A stretch of 64,000 nt of DNA from Rhytidiadelphus loreus (GCA_947034895.1 OX344765.1:17799001-17863000); one strand, 5' to 3'. Shown: positions 12,561 through 25,740, counted from the stretch's first letter. Notes: a model not told the origin generated them from the letters alone. Numbers and translations are program-made.

Positions 12561-15540
12561 ACGTATCTTACATTATGTTTTTATTTTCATGATGATTGGA
12601 TTTGTGTGCTTTATGGCTACATATTGTGTGATTAATTTACCTCGACACCCTTGCATTCCAAGTATTGTCTAGCAATCAAGTATAACCCATGGGGTCTTCA
12701 ATGTTAGAAAAAGAAAAGGATGAGTCAAATAAATGTTTACCAGTTGAAGTGCCTAAATTTAAAAAAAAATTGAAGCAGATAAATTTATTCTCAATAAGTG
12801 AAGTGTATAGCCCCCCAAAATGTAGTGTAAGCTAGAAACTGACCCTAAACAAAATGTCTTTATCCCCCATAAAAAGGGCCAAGACAAATAAAAAAATTCA
12901 TAGACTCCAAAGTAGAATATCCAAAAGTAGAAGGACAAAACAGGAGATCATCCTAAACCCAAAATTAAATCTTTCTTTGAAATATAGTGTTTAACAATTA
13001 GACATAAATTAATGTAACCAAAGTGATGCATAAAAAATAACCCGAATCCTAGACAAATTATCCCCTTATACCAACTAAATAACCTCTCCTTCAATAATTA
13101 GGGTGTCCTAAAAAAATATGTATAAGGTGTGAGAACGACAAATATATATTCACACTATTTCAAATGTGTTTGCAAAAGAAAAAGGGGGTGGAAATAAGTT
13201 ACTTCAACAATAGAATCTTTTAGAGCAATCCGATGGGGTGTGAGATGAATAAGATCATTTAAAAACAAACACCGTACCTTACCAAAACAGAGAATGTAAA
13301 AAAGTTAAATCCATACACATACCCCTAAATAAGTTTCAAACAAAAAATTAGTGTCAGAAAGAAAATAATGTTCACACCATCCAAAAAGCCTTCATGAACA
13401 AAATAAAAAATATATTCACACCATCTTGTGAGCTTCCAAGATTAAAAAAAAAGAGTATCAAAAGAAAAAAAATCAACACAAATTAAAGGATGTATTCATG
13501 AAAAATATTAGGCTATCCTTTAAAAAGAGTACTTCACCAAAAGTGTCTTACCGAAATGAATACAATATGAGCAAGTGATGCATGGCAGTTTCTAAACAGC
13601 CAAAAAGTACTTAAAGCAAATGCAAATGTTGAAGTTGTTTTTTTCCTTCAATTCATAAGTCACTCAAAATTTGAAAGAACAATGAGCTACCCATTCTTAC
13701 AAATATAAATTCAGTGCATGTATGATCATAGGTACATCTACAATCATAGGCATTTCACTCATTTTTTCAAATTTTTTTTTCCCATTCATAAGCTCACAAG
13801 GCACAAGCTCACAAGCTCACACGCAAGCAACCTTGTGATAACTATTACCTAAAATCTTTTGTGCAACTTTGTTTTTGTCATAGACTAGTCGCTCTTCTTC
13901 TCAATAAACATAGTTTTTTAAGCATAAGAACTTTTCACACACTAGAAGGAATAAAAAAATTTAAGCCTTAAAAGAAGAAATAATATAAAATCCAATTAGT
14001 AGTAACTCATAATGAACTAGTTTTGAAGTTACAAAAATAATAAACAGAAATATAACTTTTCTGAAGATCTACATTATTTACAATAGTTACCAACAATTTC
14101 ACATATATCTTAAAATACAACAATATTAATAGAAACATACCATAGTATTTTGAAGAGCATTTTAGTATAAGTTTTAGTTAATGATTAGTTTTAAAAATAA
14201 ATAAAAAGTTGTAACTTGTAGGTCGTATTAGAAAAAAATGCATTGAGAGTTGTCGGAGGTTTTAGAGTTCTTGGCATTAGTGGAGTTTTGTTGAATTTAT
14301 GTGAGAGCTCTTAGATGTCTTATTTTTAGTCATTGAGAGTGTCTAAAATTGTTTGAGCATTCTGAAAACTAGAAAAAATTTTAAACAATGATTTTTTTTG
14401 AAATTAACCCCTAAACATTCAGAGTCTTCTCCAAAATTGAATGTCTGAAAAAAATCATTATAAAGTGCTATTTGGAAGAATATTTTAGAAGTGAGATACA
14501 AAAAAAAGTTGTAGACTTTGAATTTTAGATTCCATCCATATGGTTAAATTCACCAATGCTATTACCAATGTTATTTTATAAGTTTTGAAAAGGAAAATTT
14601 AAAATTCTCTCTAAATTCAATTACAACAAAATATTATCATTTTTTGAGTATTATTTGTTGAAATGGATTTGAAACGAGGTTTTCTTAACATGGTGATTTT
14701 TTAAAATTTTTGTGCTCCTCAAAATCTATGACCTCATTTTTGCAAATCTAGTTTTGAACTAGAATCAATGCAATTTTGGCTTAGTCAACTACTTGACATA
14801 CTTCCACACTTGTAATTTTAGAAAAATATGTACTCTAATACCACCAAATCCAACCATTACAGAGGACCACAATTTGATATAGTATCTCTTCAAATTAGAA
14901 TGACTTTCATTCAAGCAATAATGAAAAAGAAATGTTACAATAGTTTCAATTTGTTCATTGTCTAAAAACTAGACGTCAAAGCGCTTACGGTTAAATGAAG
15001 GTTTTGAAAGTTATTGGACTTGTGCTGAATTTTTGAGTGAGAGATTTTTTATGTCTTAATTATAATTGTTGAAAATTTCAAGACCTATTAGAGGTTTGCA
15101 AAAATAACAAAATTGTAAAAAACCATCAATTGCAAAAAAGTTATAGAAGTTTGAATTTTTGAATTTCATTAAAAGTTTTGGAGGTTGTTTTGTAAGAAAT
15201 TATTGATTTCTTTTAGCGCTTAGCAAAAGTTGAGAGACAAAGGCATTGATGATAAGGAGATAAGATTTGTTGACTTTATATCATTCATTACAGTAAATTA
15301 AGAAAATTATACAAGAACAGTTATTAGAGTAATTTTAAAAGTTACCAAGATAGTTATTGAAATAATGTTAGAAGTTACTCAATTTTTTATTTTGCAATAG
15401 TTTTAAAAGTTATTAAGATAGTAACTAATGTAAATTAAAAATTTTGAATGAGAATTACAAAATTCATTCAACTAAAGTAAACAAAGAACCTCAAAATCTA
15501 GTTTCAATTTAGAATCAAATTTGAAAATAAAAGTTAATTT
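12561..15540. other. AT-rich DNA, nothing assigned
   Basis: No credible reading frame and no paired repeat ends were seen. A short ACAAGCTCACA-type repeat occurs at about 13785-13825. Stretches at about 14220-14380 and 14960-15160 look like distant relatives of each other (both contain TGAATTT...TGAGAG...TGTCTTA), which suggests an old duplicated repeat that I cannot classify. Confidence 0.4.
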
Positions 15541-15769
15541 GGAACTATAGATTAGAAGAAAGTGTTGGATGAAATTTTAGAGGTTAATTTAGAATCAAAA
15601 CTTCATCCATCTATAATTTATTATAGAAAAATCTGAATCCAAAGTATATTAACATTTTAGAAAAGTAATTTCATGCTCTACAACTTGAAATTACTGAAAA
15701 CTTTAAAATAATAAGTTGAATTTATTAGTTCAAAATATTAGTAGATGTTTAGATGTTCAAAACAAAACT
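15541..15769. repeat. LTR-family hairpin fragment
   Basis: Contains GGATGAAATTTT...AAAACTTCATCC (about 15570-15610), a decayed form of the hairpin found near the 3' side of the long LTRs. It directly precedes a TTAA-flanked element, so it may be LTR debris carrying an insertion. Confidence 0.3.
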
Positions 15770-15773
15770 TTAA

Positions 15774-16687
15774 TCCCAAAAGGACCATTGTCCCTTTTGG
15801 AGACAAATTGGATCAATTTGGACAAGTACCTACAGTCTCAATTTTTGTCATGATTTTTTGAAACTTTTTTTTAAGAAAGAAAAACTAATTATCTTTGTGG
15901 GAATGTAATTTTTTCAATTGGTGCCTAAGAAAAAAATTTATGCTCAGATAAGTTCAAACCAAGGGAGATTGGGCAATAAAAAAAATTCAAAAATTTGAAT
16001 GTTTTTTTTTCAATTTTTTTTCTTCATAGATTACATTTTTGTATATATGATAAGATTTTATTCATTTCATTTAGATAAGTGATGTAAAAATCATGGACAA
16101 TCTTGTTTTTTGGGCAATGTAAGCATCTTTTTGAAAAAAATCCTTGAAGGCTTCATTTTTAAATGCAATTTTTACATTTTTCAAAAAAATAAATTGCACA
16201 TGGTTTATTTTGCTTGTTAGAATAATCTTGCTATTGGAATTAGTGCATTTTAATTCCATCTTAGAGATATTAATAATTCGGATTTTCCTTCTATCTCATA
16301 TCTACTTCCACTAAACAATTTTCTTACAAATGAAAATTTATTATTTTTGAAGTTTTTTTCCTCCTATACTCTCAATTCAATTTTCCACCACAAAGATTTA
16401 AACCTCAAAATTCTATGGTGCAAAAAATTTAAGTTGAGAAGGTTCAAAGTCAAATAATGTAGTCTAGTAATGTTCAAAAGAACTTGTTTTAATCACTTTA
16501 AATGCAGATATTTTGCAGTCTATGTGGTCAAAAATTTTGAAATATATTCCACACATTCTCATGCTTGTTAGGTATAAGATCCTATGGTTAGATGTCAAAA
16601 AAAAATTCAAATTTTTTTTACTCTTTGCCATAGAAATGGCAGTTTTGAGTGTTTTTTGGCAAATAAAAGGCCTTGGTCATGTAGGGA
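15774..16687 (-). mobile_element. Degraded piggyBac-like MITE (copy 6)
   Basis: It starts after TTAA (15770-15773) with TCCCAAAAGGACCATTGTCCC. That corresponds to the inverted right end of the intact copy 41943-42866. Its other end contains AAATGGCAGTTTTG (about 16635) and a decayed GGTC...TAGGGATTCAA. The inner block AAGATCCTA.GGTTAGAT is shared with the intact copies. It is about 914 bp with no transposase frame. The 3' TTAA is lost. Confidence 0.6.
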
Positions 16688-16731
16688 TTCAAGGTAAACT
16701 AGAACACAAAGTTGAATTTAAAGTCATTTAG

Positions 16732-18967
16732 ATAGTCCTTAGAGGATTTCAAAGCTATATCAAACTTAGTAAGCAAATCAATTTGAAGAAGACAAAATAG
16801 GATGAAGTTTTGGTAATAAAGAAAGTTAGATTTGGATGAAAGTTGCAATTATTCATCCAATAAAAATAAAAATAAAAACCTCAAACTATATTCATAATGT
16901 AGATTTAAACCCTTAAAAAGAAAATATATTCGACACACAAGTTGGTAGAATTTGACAGATGAAGATTTTTAAAGGAGTTTAGAGCCAAAACCTCAATTGT
17001 TTGTAATTTTTGCTAAAAGTGTTCAATTTTAGAATTGTTATATTATTTTTAAAAAGACATGCACTCTTTTATGTAGAATAGGTATTTTGTCTAATTAAAA
17101 AAAAAAAACTGGTAGTATATTAAATTCGTTCCTAGGGAGAAATTCAAATAGGATTTACAAACTAGTAGATAAAAATCAACCCAAGTGCACAACTTAAAGA
17201 TTAAGAATTTAACATTCATCAATTAGACCTAATTCCAATGCTATTTTTCACTCTTCATTAGCCATTAAGGATAGAATACATTAACTATTATTTGGCTCTT
17301 TTAATTTTCTTTATCAATTTTACTTTATAATCTTTTCACCAACTGGATATTCCTTGTGCTTCCAGCTTTACTGGATCAACTCCTACTTGGCTTGATATCT
17401 TCTCAGCTGCTTGGCTTGATTGGCTTAATACACGTTTGGTACAAACTGTTGGCTCCTTGTTACTCCAAATCAGATTAACCTCACCAACTTGGATTTATTT
17501 AATATTATCTATACCACTCACATGACTCTCGAATCCCTATTTGGCTCCAACACAGCCACATACCCCACTCAACATACACATCCATGCTAAAACAATTCAA
17601 CATATTCCAATTAGACAAATCAAATGATACAAACAATCAGAGAAAAAAATCCAAGTAGGCTTACACATTAAGACATAATTGACTCAAATTTCTCATATGA
17701 CTCTACAACTTTCCTATAGGATTTCAATCAGAACTTAAAACAATTAAAGCATTTACAATTTATTTCCAATTTAGAACACAACATTTTCAACACATACATT
17801 ACTGTAAATTCATTACTTCCAATTAAACTCATTCAATCATACAACAGCTCATTGATAAATTCCAATAGGCAGTTCCATACAACTATCACACAAATTCAGA
17901 CAAGCAATAAATCTCCAATTTGATAATTTTCCATTTTATTATAATCCGCAGGATTTACAATTTGCTTCATACACGATCCCAATAGGATTACAACAACTCA
18001 TAGCAAAACTGATCCACTCATTCTTCCGCATTACATACACAATTATTCCAATTAGCACTCACAATCATTTCACAACTACAACAACACCACAAAATCAAAA
18101 TAAAACAGCCAACTTGATGGCTGGACTCTCACTGGCTCTCTTCAACAGTGGGTGCCAGAACCTACAAAATGGAAAACTAAATACCTACTTGGACACTTGT
18201 TGAGATCCTCATGAAGAACCAACAACCAACGGAATCACATTCACGTGACATGCACTTAACTAGTAAACAGCTTAACCGCAAGTTGGCACCACAACATCAC
18301 TAAATAATTAGCACTTTAATTCAGCCCTTATGGTTTAAAGTTCAGTTTTTAATCTACCCAATTGCACATTGAACCTCCCAAAATCGGAATTAAAAATCTA
18401 TACTATCTACACTTTACCACTTTGATTAACTAAAAACTTAAATTTAATAATTTTTATTTAAAAGTCCAAATTTTTGGCCTACTTTAGCCAAAAACTACTT
18501 TAGCAATTTACATTTTTTTTTGTTGAGATTTGAACCATTATTAGCTAATAGTTAAAAAAATATTTGTCCATCATTTGAAAATTCAATAAGACAATGCTTA
18601 AACATCCAACTTTAAGATTCAAAGGCCAAAATATGAAGAAGTTAGTTTTACCTGCTTTATTTCAAGGGTGAGATAAAATGCTCACAATGATTTGGAAGTG
18701 GTTGTTAGCCATTGAGTAGGCACCCTAGTGCTATTTAAATTTTTTTTTCCTAACTCGATTTAGTGAGAATTAAGGGAAAAAATAATAAAATAAGTGTTTT
18801 GATTGTAATTGGTAGAAGGCCCTATTAATACAGTAAAGTATCGCCAAAAAAGCTTAGAGTGTCTAAAACACTCAAATTCTTTGTTTCAAGGCTTTGAGAG
18901 AGTGATTGAGAGGTAGATTGGGTGGATGAGAGATGTTTAGGGTCTGAGAAATAGAAAAGTCTTACCT
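16732..18967. other. AT-rich DNA, unassigned
   Basis: GGATGAAGTTTTGG and a later ATTCATCC at 16800-16860 resemble decayed LTR-hairpin sequence. 17300-18330 is unusually C/A-rich on the plus strand, with repeated TTGGCTTGAT and ACAATTC words, and looks like an old element in minus orientation. No ends or reading frame were found. Confidence 0.3.
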
Positions 18968-18975
18968 ATGTGAGA
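18968..18975 (+). repeat. 8-bp target duplication (left)
   Basis: ATGTGAGA is repeated exactly at 19537-19544 on the other side of the inverted-repeat element. Confidence 0.8.
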
Positions 18976-19536
18976 CTGGGGGGGGGCATTTAGAGTGTCC
19001 ATTAGAAACCACGTGCAAACAAAACTTTGGACCCCCTATAAACTTTTTGAATTTTAAACAAAACAAAATTTAAAAAATATGAATAGATTTTCCTATTTTG
19101 AAAGTTTATATTTTGAATTATTGATGTTTTTATTTGTTATAAATAATTAGTTACAAATTTTTGAAGTAAAAAGATACACTGTAGAACTGAAAAATAACTT
19201 TCACACCCTTATATTATATAAGAGAAAATTGTCTAAAAAATGAACAAAAAATTCCTAAAAATAATTCATTATTGAAAGCTCATTTTGAGTTGAATATTGA
19301 CTCAATGGTCATCTAAATGTATCCTCTATAATTATTTGAGTTGAAAAACATGCCATTTTAGTTCATTTTCAACCTTTTCTAGAAATCATTTCATATTTTA
19401 TTTGAGTTGAAAATTTTGGCAATAGAAAGCTATAGTCATTATTAAACAATGTTCAAAATTTTAGATTGAAATTATAGTTTATTAGAAACCACTTGTTCAC
19501 ACATGGTTTGTTATAGTAGAATTAAGTGCCCCCCAG
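18976..19536. mobile_element. hAT-like non-autonomous element
   Basis: This 561-bp element has inverted ends CTGGGGGGGGGCATTTA (left) and TAAGTGCCCCCCAG (right). They differ by a 3-bp G-run indel and one base. It is bounded by perfect 8-bp direct repeats ATGTGAGA. An 8-bp duplication is the hallmark of hAT transposons. The interior is AT-rich and non-coding. ATTAGAAACCAC occurs near both ends in the same orientation. The superfamily call rests on the duplication length, because the TIR itself does not match a named family I recall. Confidence 0.75.
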
Positions 19537-19544
19537 ATGTGAGA
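19537..19544 (+). repeat. 8-bp target duplication (right)
   Basis: ATGTGAGA is identical to 18968-18975. Confidence 0.8.
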
Positions 19545-19829
19545 TTATCCTTAAAAGATTGAAATTGCACTTACAAGTACATGTGTCAAGTCTAGCTAGA
19601 TTCAAGAGTCTATACTCTATAGTAGAGAGTCATTGACTACTAAAAATAGTATTAGATAGTCCACATAGAGGTCACCATCCATTTCAACAAAGTTCAAGAA
19701 AATTATTTAATATTTTACCATCAACATTTCGACAATACAAGATACTAAAGATAGAGTTTCAAGTTCTACAAGGAACAACGTGATCAAAGATTGAAGAAAA
19801 ATATTTTTATTATAAAAACATGCCATGAG

Positions 19830-20320
19830 CTCAACAGCAAAATCAATTTATGAAAATTCCATTCTAGTAAGAAGATTCCCTTTTCAACAAGATTTGAAAG
19901 TAATTAATTAATGTCTCCTCATGAAAAATGTGGAGTAAAAATATAAACCTACACTTAGTATTTGGAAGCTTCCTAAAAGTTACACAAAAAAATTCTGATT
20001 ATTTCAAAATGCAAAAGATGACTCTATGGAAATTCAACTATATTTACTAAGAACAGAAAATTCCTAGAAATTACCTAGGTAGTAAAAAATTCCAACTAAG
20101 AAATTATGATAGATTTTTTTGTTATAATAAAGAGCCCCAATGCGTTTCAAGGCATTCTGACACAACAAGTACTACAATCGACGGCTACATCGAATTTATG
20201 AGGAATTTATAACAATTTGACGTGTTAACTAACGTACTAGTAACTTATGGTGTCTAATCAAAGTCAAAAAGGCATCTTTTTTGTGACGGCATTTAACTTC
20301 CTAGAATCCTAGTAAATTTG
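19830..20320 (+). repeat. Truncated U3 fragment of the long-LTR family
   Basis: 20040-20310 follows the same path as 1010-1270 in the 644 LTR: AATTCCTAGA.ATTACC, then AATAAAGAGCC, then GA.ATTTATAAC, then a GTTGAC-like block and TCCTAG. It also lacks the changes typical of the 5716 copies, so it belongs to the 644-type subfamily. Neither LTR end is visible. Confidence 0.5.
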
Positions 20321-22945
20321 GATGTGCCCATGTTTTTTAGACATAATGACTGTAGGGTTTATCTACTCACTATTAGTGGGTAAGTATCTAAAGCCTATCT
20401 TAATTAATTTCTATTTTTTTCTTCAGTAATAGGAAGGATTTAGGATTTAGGCAATGAAGTCATTACCTAATTGGCTTGGCACCATCCTCTAAATTGATAT
20501 GGTGCTTACTGTGAGTCCCGATTTCGTCACCCGGGACTCATGCTTTGTTTTTTTTGGAATTTCATTGTTTTGAGTGTACTTTTATATACAAAAAACCCTA
20601 AAAAGAGTATAGAACCAAAATAGGTATGTCACATGCCAATATAGCATTTGGTCATAATTCTAGTATTTCCTACAAAAACGACCTAATCCCGCATGTAAAT
20701 AGGGTAGAAACCCAAAAATTGTAAATATTAAACCTAAAATGTAGAAATTGCCCAAATTGCCTAAACCTGCTATGCATGAGGCATAGACTTGCTAAATTGG
20801 TCCAAGGGAACTATGTGAGAATCCTAGCAATGATTCCCAAAGAGAGGTTTTAGTTTTCCCATTCCATCGATGAAATAGTAGAAACCCCAAATGTTAGTCT
20901 ATAGGTGAAGAAAAACTCAAGATGGACAGGCGAAGGGCATCTACGACATAAGTATGGTGATTTGGAGAGGGAATCATGCCAGGAATCCAGCAGCGCAATT
21001 GATTTGCCAAGATTTTCCTTTCTGTGGAAGATTCCCTGTTCACCGGAATTTAAAGGAGATAGCGGGATTTGATTCTCCTTGTTCGAATGTGAAAAGTAAG
21101 AATATGAGCTTGCACATCTTTTGAGGAACTCCATGAGAGGTTCCCCAAAAAGTCTCGGTTTTTTTTTATCATCCAAAGATCTTTTTCCGGGTAGTCAATC
21201 GCCAGTTTTTACAACGGGAAATTCATGGGAATTACCCAGAGTGCGGTAAAATCTCACTAAAAATTATCATAGCTTCTTTTATGTTAATAATGCGCTCCAA
21301 CAAGTCTCAAGACATTTTGATAGTTGGAAGTATCAAAATTAAGAAGATCCTCCCCAAATCGGCGAAATTAAAGATTAAATGCGGAGTTGACCAGCGTATC
21401 GGGAGCATGCGACATCGGAATGAAGTCAACTTAGGGTCTTTTCTTACTCCCTTATACCTACTTAGAAGCCTAAGCTAGTTACTTTTCACAAAAAAAATGA
21501 ACTCCAAAAGTTGGGTTTTTACCCCATCTTTTGTACAAGTTGTACGCTAAAATTCCTTAGGTTTTCGAGGTAGGATTAAGGGGTGGGGGTTTCCTTAGGC
21601 CTAAGAATGGCCTTCTAAAGCCATTGGCGCAATCCGTTTGTGATTTGAAGCATTTCTCCAAAAGTTAGAGTTTTGGACCAGCGTAGAAAGTCAAAAATTG
21701 GAGATTAGGATGAAAATCTTAGTTGATAAGATTACGGCTTAGGAAATTGAGAGGGTGTGAGCCCTAAATTCGTCACTTGGGACTCATTGTTTTCTTTTTT
21801 TTAGTTTATTACAAATTAAGGCATAAAGTACTACAAAAAGCCCAAAAAAGAGTGTAGAACCAAAATAGGTATGTCTCATACCAGTATAGCATTTGATCAT
21901 AAATAGCCTTTTAGCCATAGATTACCCATAAAACCCACTTGTATATAGGTTAAAACCCGTAAGTAGTGCAAAAACAATAGGGCTACTGGGAACTTACCCA
22001 AAATAGCCCAAACCTAGTGCATGTAACCATGATAGGCTAAATTAGTCTTAGGAGAGATAGGAAAATCCCCACGTAAATCTCCAAAGATAGGTTCTAGTTT
22101 CCCCATTCCACCGACGAAACATTAGGAATCCAAATTGTTAGCTTGCAGGTGTTACTTGTCCCAGACAGGCCGCATGGAGGAATCCACGGCCGACGGATAG
22201 TGTTCTCGGATCTGGAACATGTCGGGGTATCCACGGCGAAATCCATTCGCCAAGATTCCCTCACGTGTGAAAGATTCCCTGACTGCCGGTGATTCAACCG
22301 AAGTCAGTTTTTCACCTTGCCACCGATTGTGTGCCAGATTAGCCCAAGACTTGGCACGTGGCTTGGGGAACTCCATGAGAGGTTCCCCAAAAAGTCTCGG
22401 ATTTTTCTGATCTCCAAAGGATCTTTTTCCGAGTAGTCAACCGCCAAAGGCCACGACGGGAAATTCATAGAAAATACCCAGGCCGCGGTAAAATCTCACT
22501 AAAAATTAAACTAGCATCTTTTATATTAATAACGCGCCCCAACAAATTTCACGGTGTTCCGATAACAGGAGGCAGCCGAAACTGACAACATTCCCCCAAT
22601 TAATAATTACGACAAGATCTTTGCGGGGTTGACCGGCGTCCCAGGAGCGTACGAAGTCGGAACGAAGCCATCAAAGAGTCTTTTCTTACTCCCTAGAGCC
22701 TCCCCAACAACCCTAGCTAGTTACCCAGGCCAAAAGAGGTAAACCCCAAAAGTTAGGTTTTTACCCTTTTAATTGGCCCTAGTTGGCCCTAGTTTCCGAT
22801 GGGTTTTTTGCGATAGAAATAGCGGTAAGGGGCTCTCCAAGACTAAAAATGGCCTTCTGAAGCCATTGGCGCAATCCGTTTGCAATTCCAAGCTAAACTC
22901 TAAAAGTTAGATGTTAGGACCAGCGTAAAAACCAAACTAGGTGAA

Positions 22946-23160
22946 AATCCCGAAAGATAAGAGATATGCTTACCTCGGTATTTGAGAGGTGAAGATCTCA
23001 AAAGATAAAGATGGAAGTCCTAAGAGATATGCTTATCTCGGTATTTGAGAGGTGAAGATCTCAAAAGATGAGGACGGTAATCTTAAGAGATATGCTTACC
23101 TCGGTAGTTGGTATTTGACTATTTGAGAGGTGGAAATCTCAAAAGATAAGGATGAAATCC
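22946..23160 (+). repeat. 63-bp minisatellite just upstream of the LTR TATA box
   Basis: GAGATATGCTTACCTCGGTA starts at 22961, 23024 and 23087, an exact 63-bp period, followed by a partial fourth unit. Each unit also carries GAGAGGTG.A.ATCTCAAAAG. It ends about 50 bp before the LTR TATA box, so it sits where an enhancer array would be expected. The near-identical U3 at 5716 lacks it. Confidence 0.85.
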
Positions 23161-23208
23161 GGATGGATGTAGTAGCAAGTCAAGGGGGGGAGTGGGCCTT
23201 TGGAACCC

Positions 23209-23216
23209 TATAAAAG
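23209..23216 (+). promoter_or_regulatory. LTR TATA box
   Basis: TATAAAAG in the context CCTATAAAAGGGGGCCC, as at 6979. Confidence 0.6.
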
Positions 23217-23694
23217 GGGGCCCTTCTCCCTTCCAAACCCTCCCTCCATTTGAAGAGACTTTGGGTTGAAACCAAAGCTCTCAAGGTCCTTATTTGAGTA
23301 TTTAGAGTTAGGATCCTTGGGTTCATTCTTGTAAAAGCCTTGGCGTTTGGCCAAGCAACTTTGAATAGAGTCTTTTTGAGCCTTTGTGGGGCTCCATTGT
23401 TCTTGTTTCTCAAGTTTGTAGAGGCCTTAGGGGTCCCTCTACCTTGTGTGTCTTAAGGTTTTTTAGAGTGCAAGTCTTTGAAGTCTTTTAGTCTTGTTGT
23501 TACATCCTTTTGGAGAGACCAACATCGTTATTGTTGATCCCCTTGGGACGGCGAAGCTTTGAACCTTCCTCAATTGTTGTTGGGTCTAATTTGTGTGGGT
23601 TTTCTTAGTACTTTAGCCAAAACACTTTGCAACAGTATTTGTTTAGAGCTTTGTGGGCTCCATTGTGGTTACTTCTTGTGTTTGGAGCTTGTTT

Positions 23695-23960
23695 GGGTCC
23701 CACTTTTGAGGGGTTCCACTTTTACCTCCATTGTGATGATAGTTTTTGTGTTGGAGCTTGCTTGGGTCCCACTATTGAGGGGTAGCACTTTTACCCCCAT
23801 TGTGGTGATAGCTGGTGTGTTCTTGCTTGTTTGGGTCCCACTTTTGAGGGGTAGCACTTTTACCTCCATTGTGGTGATAGCTTTTGTGTTCTTACTTGCT
23901 TAGGTCTCACTGTTGAGGGGTAGCACTTTTACCCCCATCGTGATGATAGGGTGGTGTGTT
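23695..23960 (+). repeat. 69-bp minisatellite, 4 copies
   Basis: Units starting GGGTCCCACT (23695, 23764, 23833; variant at 23902) have an exact 69-bp period. The unit carries GAGGGGTAGCACTTTTACC. Because 69 is a multiple of three, both strands stay open and give artefactual 23-residue repeat proteins (114 aa plus, 66 aa minus). A single unit is present at about 33234-33300 in the 31790 LTR, so the array expanded locally. Confidence 0.85.
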
Positions 23961-24778
23961 TTGAGTGAATTGGGAAAATTTGTACTAACCCTAGAGATAC
24001 CCCCACCGTACCTTGACGATGCCGCTTTGGAGGGCCTTTAGTGCATAATGTGAGTGGGATCATTGTTGAAGGTGTAAGGGGGTGATTGAAGGTGTTAAAA
24101 GGTAGACTTTTCTCTCATTTAGATTTTGTAGGTGTCAATTGTTAGTCAAGGCCGAGAGCTAGGTATCATTAGGACTGAAGTCAGGTCGGATTTGATTAGA
24201 AAATCTTAGAGTAGACCCTAAGAGGTTTCCAAAAACATAAGACATGTAAGAATCAGAGTTAAAACGACCGAGATATTGATGGATGAAGTTTAGAGCCCAA
24301 AACGGATGAAACTTGGAAGTGTTCGTCCAACCAAGTTGAAACTTAATATGTAGCTAGAAAATAGGGAGTCAGGTCTGTAGGTCAAATTTCACCCTCAACC
24401 AAATTTGGAAACCCATAGAAAACCATGGATGAAGTTTGATAGCTCCACCAGAGAGTCCAATTTGAACAAGTCTTAGGTTTTTAGAAATGGCGTGAGATGA
24501 TCTCCTACCTTAGGACAATAGAGTAAACTTTAGAAATAGGAAACACAAAACATAACATAGCAAGATAGCCAACTTAGGAGTCATTTAGAACTACGATTAG
24601 AGAGTCACGATTAGAGACTTAGCAAAAAAGATCCATTGCTTGGAAGGCACAATGGATTGACGCTTAGACACCCATTAGAGTAGGAAACTATTATAGGACT
24701 AAAATCTGGTTATGTTCGTCGATTTACCAAGGGTGGGTAAATAAGTGCTCACAAAGGGGGTGAGCCACCTTGAAAGAG

Positions 24779-24786
24779 TATATAAG
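24779..24786 (+). promoter_or_regulatory. TATA box of the outer LTR
   Basis: TATATAAG belongs to the LTR 20510-26543. It is now separated from its own U3 by the nested element 21756-24753, so native transcription is likely disrupted. Confidence 0.55.
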
Positions 24787-25740
24787 GGCATCCATTCTCC
24801 TCTCAAACCAACCCTTAGGCTCATTTGAAGCCACCCCATTCTTGTTTGGGTCCATTAATTTGGACTTTGACCAATTTTCGGTCACGTTGCCAAACTCTTG
24901 TGGTTTTGGAGCATTTTTAGCTCCATTATTGTTGTTTTTGAAGCTTCTTGAAGGACTTTGGTCCCCTTCAAGCCAAGCTCTTGTTTATTTGCATCTTTTG
25001 GTTGAATTTCTTTTGTATTTGGTTGTTTTTTGAAGGATTCTTGAATTGTTAAAGTTTTTGGAGGTCTTTTTTTGTACTAATCCTAGAGATCTTGCTCCTC
25101 CTAAGACTGGCAATGCCGCTTGGGGAGCCCTCTAGTGTCTTTTGAAGTTGTTTTATAATAACACATGTGCTAAATTGGTATTTTGTTGGCTTATATTGCA
25201 CTAACACATGTTCTAGTGATTTCTCTTATACTAACAAGGTTATTTTTGTTGTTTCCAAATTTCCTTGTTCCATTCGGGACGGCGAAGCTTTGACTTTTCT
25301 TAGAGTAATTTTCGTTAGTTTTTGTGGATTTTGTGAACTACGGCGAAGCTTTGACTTTGGCCCTTGTGGATTTTCTAGATTTTTTTGAGAGTTTGTGAAA
25401 GACGGCGAAGCTTTGACTTCGTGGGTAGTGAATTTGTTAGAAATTTCGTGATTTACCAAAAGACGGTGAAGCTCTGACTTTGTCATCTCCCCCAAAACAC
25501 TAGCATTTATTTCCAAAATCTCCCTAGAGTTTTAGAACAAAATTCACAACCGGGTGTGTTTTTCAACACATCAAGTTTAATCTCCAAACGCTTGTTTGAA
25601 ATTTCAAGTTTAGCCTCCAAAATTAGAGTCAAAACTTCCTTGATAAATGGAGAAGAAAGATGGAGAAGACTTAGGGACATTAGTATTGTATTTTCAGACT
25701 TTTTTAAGCCGTAGGCAAAAATAGTTAACTATTTCAAAAT

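Larger units (their letters stand above)
21756..24753 (+). mobile_element. Nested solo LTR
   Basis: This 2998-bp element starts TGTGAGCCCT and ends AAGTGCTCACA. It sits inside the LTR 20510-26543, with duplications GAGGG (21751-21755) and AAGGG (24754-24758) that differ by one transition. Its first 1.18 kb is nearly identical to 5716-6905. It then carries its own 63-bp minisatellite, TATA box (23209-23216) and 69-bp minisatellite, and its last 600 bp again resembles the 5716 copy. It is younger than its host LTR. No internal region is present. Confidence 0.88.
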
